Source: Treponema sp.
GTDB taxonomy: Bacteria > Spirochaetota > Spirochaetia > Treponematales > Treponemataceae
Direction: 5' to 3'
DNA: 64,000 nt
Assembly (NCBI GenBank): GCA_017940255.1
Contig: JAGAZB010000054.1
Coordinates: 1-64,000 of the forward strand
Shown here in pieces: positions 59,655-64,000 of this stretch. Position 1 is the stretch's first letter. Each line of letters begins with the position of its first letter. A program made the translations under genes and the position numbers. The notes beneath the pieces are model-generated. The model made no database searches. It was given only the letters and a program-made list of their open reading frames with translations, and was not told the DNA's origin.

Positions 59655-60971
59655 TTAACGGCCTTTTAGTTTCTTTATCACCTTTTTATGCCAAAAGGCG
59701 CGCATTTTCTCTGCTGCACTGTAGCAGCCGTAAATTGACTTCAAAGGCAGGTCCCAGCTGCCAGTGCGGTGCACGTTCTTTCCACCAAAATTGGCCTTAA
59801 ACATATAAAGCCCGTGCATAGGATGATTTTCGTCTTTTCCCTCCGGTGGCATTCCGTACATATCATAATACTTGCTGCCGTATGCCTTAGCATCCTTCAT
59901 AGCAGTCCACTGCAAAAGATGATTTGGCATAAGGTTGCGCTTTTTGTTGCTGCTGGCTCCGTAAAGATAAATGGCTTCATCATGACTAAAAAGCGTCATA
60001 ATTGCAGCAATTTCATCTTCCTCGTGTTCAGCAATGTACAAAGAAACTACAGGAACATCCAGACCTTCTTCGCGAAGAGCCGCAGAACGCATAATCAAAT
60101 CCTGATAATAAGATTTTGCATGAGAAGAATTCCCATCGCGGGCATTTGTTTCCTTAGTAAGATTATAGAAGATGTCTATTTTACTAGACAATTCCTTATC
60201 ATTTCCTTCATATTTATGAATTACAACGCCTTTACGCTCGCTCAAACGTATATTATAACGCCACTTCTGGTGCATTCGGGCCAGTATTTCATCCTCACTG
60301 GCAGTTAAATCAACCAGAGTTGTATCAGGCGGCTGAATATCAACCTTATTTTTTCTAAGCTTCAGGCGGTCAGCATAAGCCACTGTTTTTACACCAAAAT
60401 TAAAGGCATCACGGTCTTCTGGACTAGAAAAACCTACATTCGGATCAAAGCGAATCACAATTGTATTTTTGGGCAGAAAAGGCTTAAGCGCATAGGCAAG
60501 TTCCTGCAAAAGATGAGTATATTCAATTGTCTGAGTTTCAGGAGTAATAATTTCCTGTGCAATCACAGAAGGGCCCGAATCCGAGCCAGTGTTTTCATCA
60601 TCAAAAGCCTTATCCAAGAGTTCTTCGGGCGTACATTCATATGGCAATTCAGGCATCATAGGAATATAAGCGATTGAAAACATACCCTTTGCAAAAGAGC
60701 GGTTCAAAACGGCAAGTTCAAATGATTTATGAACAGCTTTTACACCTTCGGCGCCAGTTCCGCTTCCCTCAGAACGTTCACAGGCAGAGCCCTGATTAAG
60801 AGCCCCGTCCGCAAATTCTGCAGAATCTGTATCCAGCTCATAAGTTACAGAAAAGCGACGGTACTCCCATCCATGGCGAGCCTTAAACTCGCACCAGAAG
60901 GGAGTCTGCAAAAAAGTACCATTATTAGGCCACTGCGATTTTTCAATCTGATTTACAATAATCTTATACAT
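59655..60971 (-). CDS. FemX/FemAB-like peptidoglycan bridge aminoacyltransferase
   Basis: The 438-residue protein begins with WPNNGTFLQTPFWCEFKARHGWEYRRF (quoted in part), has HQKWRYNIRLSERKG, and ends with LLQWTAMKDAKAYGSKYYDMYGMPPEG (in part), the twin GNAT-like layout of FemABX proteins. These add amino acids from tRNA to the peptidoglycan side chain. Residues about 57-78 (NQGSACERSEGSGTGAEG) look like a low-complexity insert of repeat origin. It follows the methionyl-tRNA synthetase by 6 nt. Confidence 0.85.
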   Translation of the reverse strand: MYKIIVNQIEKSQWPNNGTFLQTPFWCEFKARHGWEYRRFSVTYELDTDSAEFADGALNQGSACERSEGSGTGAEGVKAVHKSFELAVLNRSFAKGMFSIAYIPMMPELPYECTPEELLDKAFDDENTGSDSGPSVIAQEIITPETQTIEYTHLLQELAYALKPFLPKNTIVIRFDPNVGFSSPEDRDAFNFGVKTVAYADRLKLRKNKVDIQPPDTTLVDLTASEDEILARMHQKWRYNIRLSERKGVVIHKYEGNDKELSSKIDIFYNLTKETNARDGNSSHAKSYYQDLIMRSAALREEGLDVPVVSLYIAEHEEDEIAAIMTLFSHDEAIYLYGASSNKKRNLMPNHLLQWTAMKDAKAYGSKYYDMYGMPPEGKDENHPMHGLYMFKANFGGKNVHRTGSWDLPLKSIYGCYSAAEKMRAFWHKKVIKKLKGR

Positions 60972-60977
60972 ATAATT

Positions 60978-63287
60978 CTAAGCAATATCAGAATTCAAAG
61001 CTTTTTCTGTCTTGATTTCTTTTCCGTCGGCAAGAAGCTTCTTTCCAGCAATCTGAACAAGACCATCTTTTGCTTCAATCTTAACAGCAAAGAATTCATC
61101 ACCTGTGATTTCAGACTTCTTTGCGGCAGCAGCGTCAGCGCCTTCAAGTACAATCTTTGTACCAGGAGCTGCCCAGCTTACATCAAGAACTTCTACGCAT
61201 TCCTTACCTTCGGCATCATTGTAGTGACCAGCCAGAAGCATACCGCGGCTTTCAACGCCACGCATTGTACGAGGAGCAAGATTTGAAGCAATTACAACGT
61301 GTTTTCCAAGAAGATCACTTTCCTTAAGGAACATTCTAAGTCCAGACTGAATTGTACGAGGAGTTCCGCTTCCGTCATCAAGAGTTTCGATATAAAGCTT
61401 TTCTCCTTCAGGATTTGGCTTAACGTCAACAATCTTTGCAACTGTGAGTTCAATATTTTTATTGAAGAAATCAGCCTGCTGGTCTAGAGGAAGTACAACC
61501 GGCTCAGCCTTCTTCTGTTTCTTTTCTTTCTTATCCTTCTTAGCTTCTGCAGACTTCTGCTGGCCGCCAAACTTTTCGCGGAAGGCAAGCATAGTCTTCT
61601 GATCCATCGGCTTAAAGTAAACTTCTGTTGGTCCTACAGTTGTAAGGCCTTCGAGCTTTCCAAGGTCATCCCATGTAAGGCCAGGCTGCGTTTCCATTCC
61701 AACCTTCTTCACCTGAATAGACTTTCCAAAGTAACTCATAATTTTCTGAGTGTACTGAGGCATATAAGGATTCATCATAATCATCAAATCCTTAATTACA
61801 TAGCAGAGGTTGTGGATAAGGCTTTCAGCAACAGCCGGATTTTCTGTTCTTGCCTTCCAAGGCTCAGTTGCCTGGAACTTCTTATTACAGATATCAGAAA
61901 TTTCAAACATTGTGTGGAAAGCGTCCTTCAAATCAGCCCATTCAAGGCTTGCTGTTGCCTTAGATTCAAGCTCGCGAACCTTTGTCCAAAGTTCTTCATC
62001 TACAGAAGCATCCGGAATCTTTCCTTCATAATATTTATTTACAAATAAAAGTGTGCGGTTTACAAGGTTACCCAAGTTACCAATCAGTTCGCCGTTAAGC
62101 TTTTCCATAAAGTCTTTCCAAGTAAACTGATAGTCCTGCTTTTCCGGGCGGTTATAGAAAATGTAGAAACGCCATGCATCAGCAGGAATTCCAGACTCGA
62201 TAGCATCCGAACCAAATACACCAACACCAAGACTCTTAGAGAACTTTCCGTCTTCGTAGTTTAAGAACTCAGTAGAAGACATATGATGAAGTTTTGTCCA
62301 CTCGTGAGGAGAACCAAGCATTGTAGAAGGGAAAATTACAGTGTGGAAAGGAATATTGTCTTTACCAATAAACTGGAAGAGATCAACCTTTGGCTTATTC
62401 TTTCCTTCTTCCGATTCACTTGGAATCCACCAGCTCTTCCAGTCAAAGCTCTGCTTACCGGCCTTTACAAGTTCATCAGCCAGCTGCTTTGTGATTGAAA
62501 TATATCCGATTGGTGCATTGAACCAAACATAAAATACCTTGTTTTCATAACCAGGCTTTGGAACAGGAATACCCCACTTAAGGTCGCGGGTAATTGCACG
62601 TTCCTGAAGACCATCACGAATCCATGCCTTAGTCATGTTGATAGCATTATCTGCCCAGCGGCCTTCAACACTAGCCTTTTCCATCCATTCGTTGAGTTTG
62701 CCGCTCATTGCAGGAAGGTCTATGTAAAGGTGTTTTGTTTCGCGAACTTCTGGAGTTCCACCACATGTATGACAGCGAGGTTCTTTAAGTTCAGTAGGAT
62801 CAAGCAGTGAACCACACTTATCGCACTGGTCACCGCGGGCCTTTTCGTATCCGCACTTAGGACAGGTTCCGTCAACATAGCGGTCTGCAAGGAACATATT
62901 ACAGTGTGGACAGAAAAGCTGCTTGTTTACATGCTCGTGAATGAGGCCGGCCTTGTCCAGGTCGTTGAAAAGCGACTGGGTAATTTCAGTACACTGCTCG
63001 TTTGAAGTGCGGCCGAATTTATCAAAATCAATTTTGAACCACTCATAGATTTTTGTGTGCTCGCCATAGTAGTGGTCGCAGAGAGAGCGAGGGTCTGTTT
63101 TTTCTTCAAGAGCCTTAGTTTCGGTTGCGGTACCGTATTCATCTACACCGCAGATGTAAAGAGTGTCGTAACCACGGCTGCGGCAAAAGCGCGCAAAAAC
63201 ATCGCCCGAAAGCGACTGAATTATATTTCCCAAATGTGGAATGTTATTAACGTAAGGTAAAGCTGCTGTGATAAGTCGTCTGTTCAT
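60978..63287 (-). CDS. metG: Methionyl-tRNA synthetase with C-terminal tRNA-binding domain
   Basis: The ATG at 63287 (MNRRLITAALPYVNN) gives 769 residues; the longer frame is not supported. The HIGH-like motif is PHLGNIIQS and the KMSKS motif is GKFSKSLG. Two zinc knuckles are in the connective domain (CPHC...CPKC, CDKC...CHTC). A Lys-rich linker near 575-600 leads to the EMAPII/OB domain (VAKIVDVKPNPEGEKLY). It charges tRNA-Met. Confidence 0.97.
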   Translation of the reverse strand: MNRRLITAALPYVNNIPHLGNIIQSLSGDVFARFCRSRGYDTLYICGVDEYGTATETKALEEKTDPRSLCDHYYGEHTKIYEWFKIDFDKFGRTSNEQCTEITQSLFNDLDKAGLIHEHVNKQLFCPHCNMFLADRYVDGTCPKCGYEKARGDQCDKCGSLLDPTELKEPRCHTCGGTPEVRETKHLYIDLPAMSGKLNEWMEKASVEGRWADNAINMTKAWIRDGLQERAITRDLKWGIPVPKPGYENKVFYVWFNAPIGYISITKQLADELVKAGKQSFDWKSWWIPSESEEGKNKPKVDLFQFIGKDNIPFHTVIFPSTMLGSPHEWTKLHHMSSTEFLNYEDGKFSKSLGVGVFGSDAIESGIPADAWRFYIFYNRPEKQDYQFTWKDFMEKLNGELIGNLGNLVNRTLLFVNKYYEGKIPDASVDEELWTKVRELESKATASLEWADLKDAFHTMFEISDICNKKFQATEPWKARTENPAVAESLIHNLCYVIKDLMIMMNPYMPQYTQKIMSYFGKSIQVKKVGMETQPGLTWDDLGKLEGLTTVGPTEVYFKPMDQKTMLAFREKFGGQQKSAEAKKDKKEKKQKKAEPVVLPLDQQADFFNKNIELTVAKIVDVKPNPEGEKLYIETLDDGSGTPRTIQSGLRMFLKESDLLGKHVVIASNLAPRTMRGVESRGMLLAGHYNDAEGKECVEVLDVSWAAPGTKIVLEGADAAAAKKSEITGDEFFAVKIEAKDGLVQIAGKKLLADGKEIKTEKALNSDIA

Positions 63288-63405
63288 TTTTTCCTCAAAA
63301 TCAATAAAAATAATTAAATCATTATATAGAAAAAATAACTTGTTTTCAATTCTGCTTTTCATATTTCTGCTTTTCATATTATTTTATCTGCTATATACTT
63401 CAAGC

Positions 63406-64000
63406 ATGCAAAAATACAGTAAGCTTCCATTAGCCTTTCTAAAAAAAGAATTAAAAACACTGGAAAAAAGTTACGAACAATTCAAGGAAATCTACGACTA
63501 TTTTCATTCTGAAGCACTTGGCATAAAAAACGAAGAAATAGACAAAAAGCTTGAACTTCCAAAGGATAATTACAAATATATTTTTATAAGATTATATGAC
63601 CCGGTTTACAAGGATAATCTGCCGGCCGAACTTTTGAAAAAAGGACAGTATCTGACAAACACAACAAAAATCCCCGCCGCACACGCAGCAATTGGTTTTG
63701 ATTTATCAGATGAATTTTATGGACTTACCGTTGGTGGTGATTACTATTTAAAAAAAGAAGTTTGCAGCAACCCCGAAAGCTGTTCATATTTTCAAACCTG
63801 CGACGCAAAAAAGTCTTTTCACTACACTTATGCCATAAAAGTAAGGCCGGAAGAATACGAAGCCGCAAAAGAAAAAACGCTGGCTTATTATAATTCTCAG
63901 GAAGTAAAATATGCAGTTTTACATAACTTTCCTGTTTCACTTTATTGTATAAAGAAAAAAATGAATCTTCCCGATTTGCCAAAGCTTCCAATTTCTGCAG
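63406..64000 (+). CDS. Partial gene, unknown protein
   Basis: From ATG 63406 the frame is open to the window end (198 codons). It begins MQKYSKLPLAFLKKELKTLE and later has two cysteine-containing stretches (KEVCSNPESCSYFQTCDAKK). The codon use is like its neighbours. I do not recognise the family. It is divergent from metG. Confidence 0.7.
   Translation, partial: MQKYSKLPLAFLKKELKTLEKSYEQFKEIYDYFHSEALGIKNEEIDKKLELPKDNYKYIFIRLYDPVYKDNLPAELLKKGQYLTNTTKIPAAHAAIGFDLSDEFYGLTVGGDYYLKKEVCSNPESCSYFQTCDAKKSFHYTYAIKVRPEEYEAAKEKTLAYYNSQEVKYAVLHNFPVSLYCIKKKMNLPDLPKLPISA

Overview
The window looks like the chromosome of an anaerobic spirochaete, most likely a gut or rumen Treponema. That is inferred from moderately low GC, split carbamoyl-phosphate synthase, a four-subunit 2-oxoacid:ferredoxin oxidoreductase next to an XRE-cupin regulator, and many small palindromic repeats. 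It was not checked by database search. I see no rRNA, tRNA, CRISPR array, transposase or prophage.

1-723: the 3' end of asnB, followed by three in-frame 96-99 bp repeats that each carry a hairpin and another copy of the asnB C-terminal codons. 592-31088: a contiguous sulfur-assimilation region built around nitrogenase-like genes. It holds cysK, nifB-like, nifX-like, nifH-like, a second nifX-like gene with a Cys/Gly-rich loop and a trans-sulfuration enzyme (724-5744). Next come a lipoprotein/MacB-type ABC cluster, an M20 amidohydrolase, MetNIQ and an SsuBC-type importer (5777-15107). An operon then encodes an SsuBC-like importer, a NifD/NifK-like pair, an SsuA-like lipoprotein and a shikimate-kinase-like protein (15294-21606). 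A 44-residue small protein, a MATE exporter, a radical SAM protein and a LysR regulator follow. The region ends with a second cysteine synthase, a second NifD/NifK-like pair, a PatB-type C-S lyase and an Rrf2 regulator.

A 17-bp operator, roughly CCTAYTNNNNNARTAGG, recurs in almost every promoter of this region. It overlaps the -35 box in front of cysK, nifH and at the nifK2/patB divergent promoters, and lies just downstream of the -10 in front of the transporter operons. The Rrf2 (CymR-like) protein at 30663-31088 is its natural candidate. A second element, TATAGTTTTTNNCTATA, resembles LysR-type MET boxes. With no NifEN, NifV or other nif genes, and with sulfur genes on all sides, the best reading is not nitrogen fixation. 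It is reductive sulfur salvage resembling the methylthio-alkane reductase (MarBHDK) of Rhodospirillum rubrum. Here two catalytic D/K pairs apparently share one NifH and one NifB, and one pair is built into its own transporter operon.

31209-46162: housekeeping nitrogen and nucleotide metabolism: the C-terminal half of carB, a YkgJ-type protein, pyrG, glnA, an ANTAR regulator, gltD-purF and gltB. gltB and gltD share a long leader hairpin close to the transcription start. 46244-49462: XRE-cupin regulator and 2-oxoacid:ferredoxin oxidoreductase. 49614-56216: MATE exporter, then moxR, DUF58, a membrane protein and an ATP-grasp protein. 56213-64000: XRE/superoxide-reductase-like fusion, methyltransferase, acetyltransferase, an unrecognised protein, FemX-like transferase, methionyl-tRNA synthetase and a partial gene.

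A second theme is small palindromic DNA. Several dispersed families lie between genes, at gene ends (supplying stop codons or sitting next to ribosome binding sites) and in frame inside purF, gltB and the ATP-grasp gene. At asnB (3' end) and pyrG (5' end) hairpin elements are accompanied by a second copy of the gene terminus with diverged codons.
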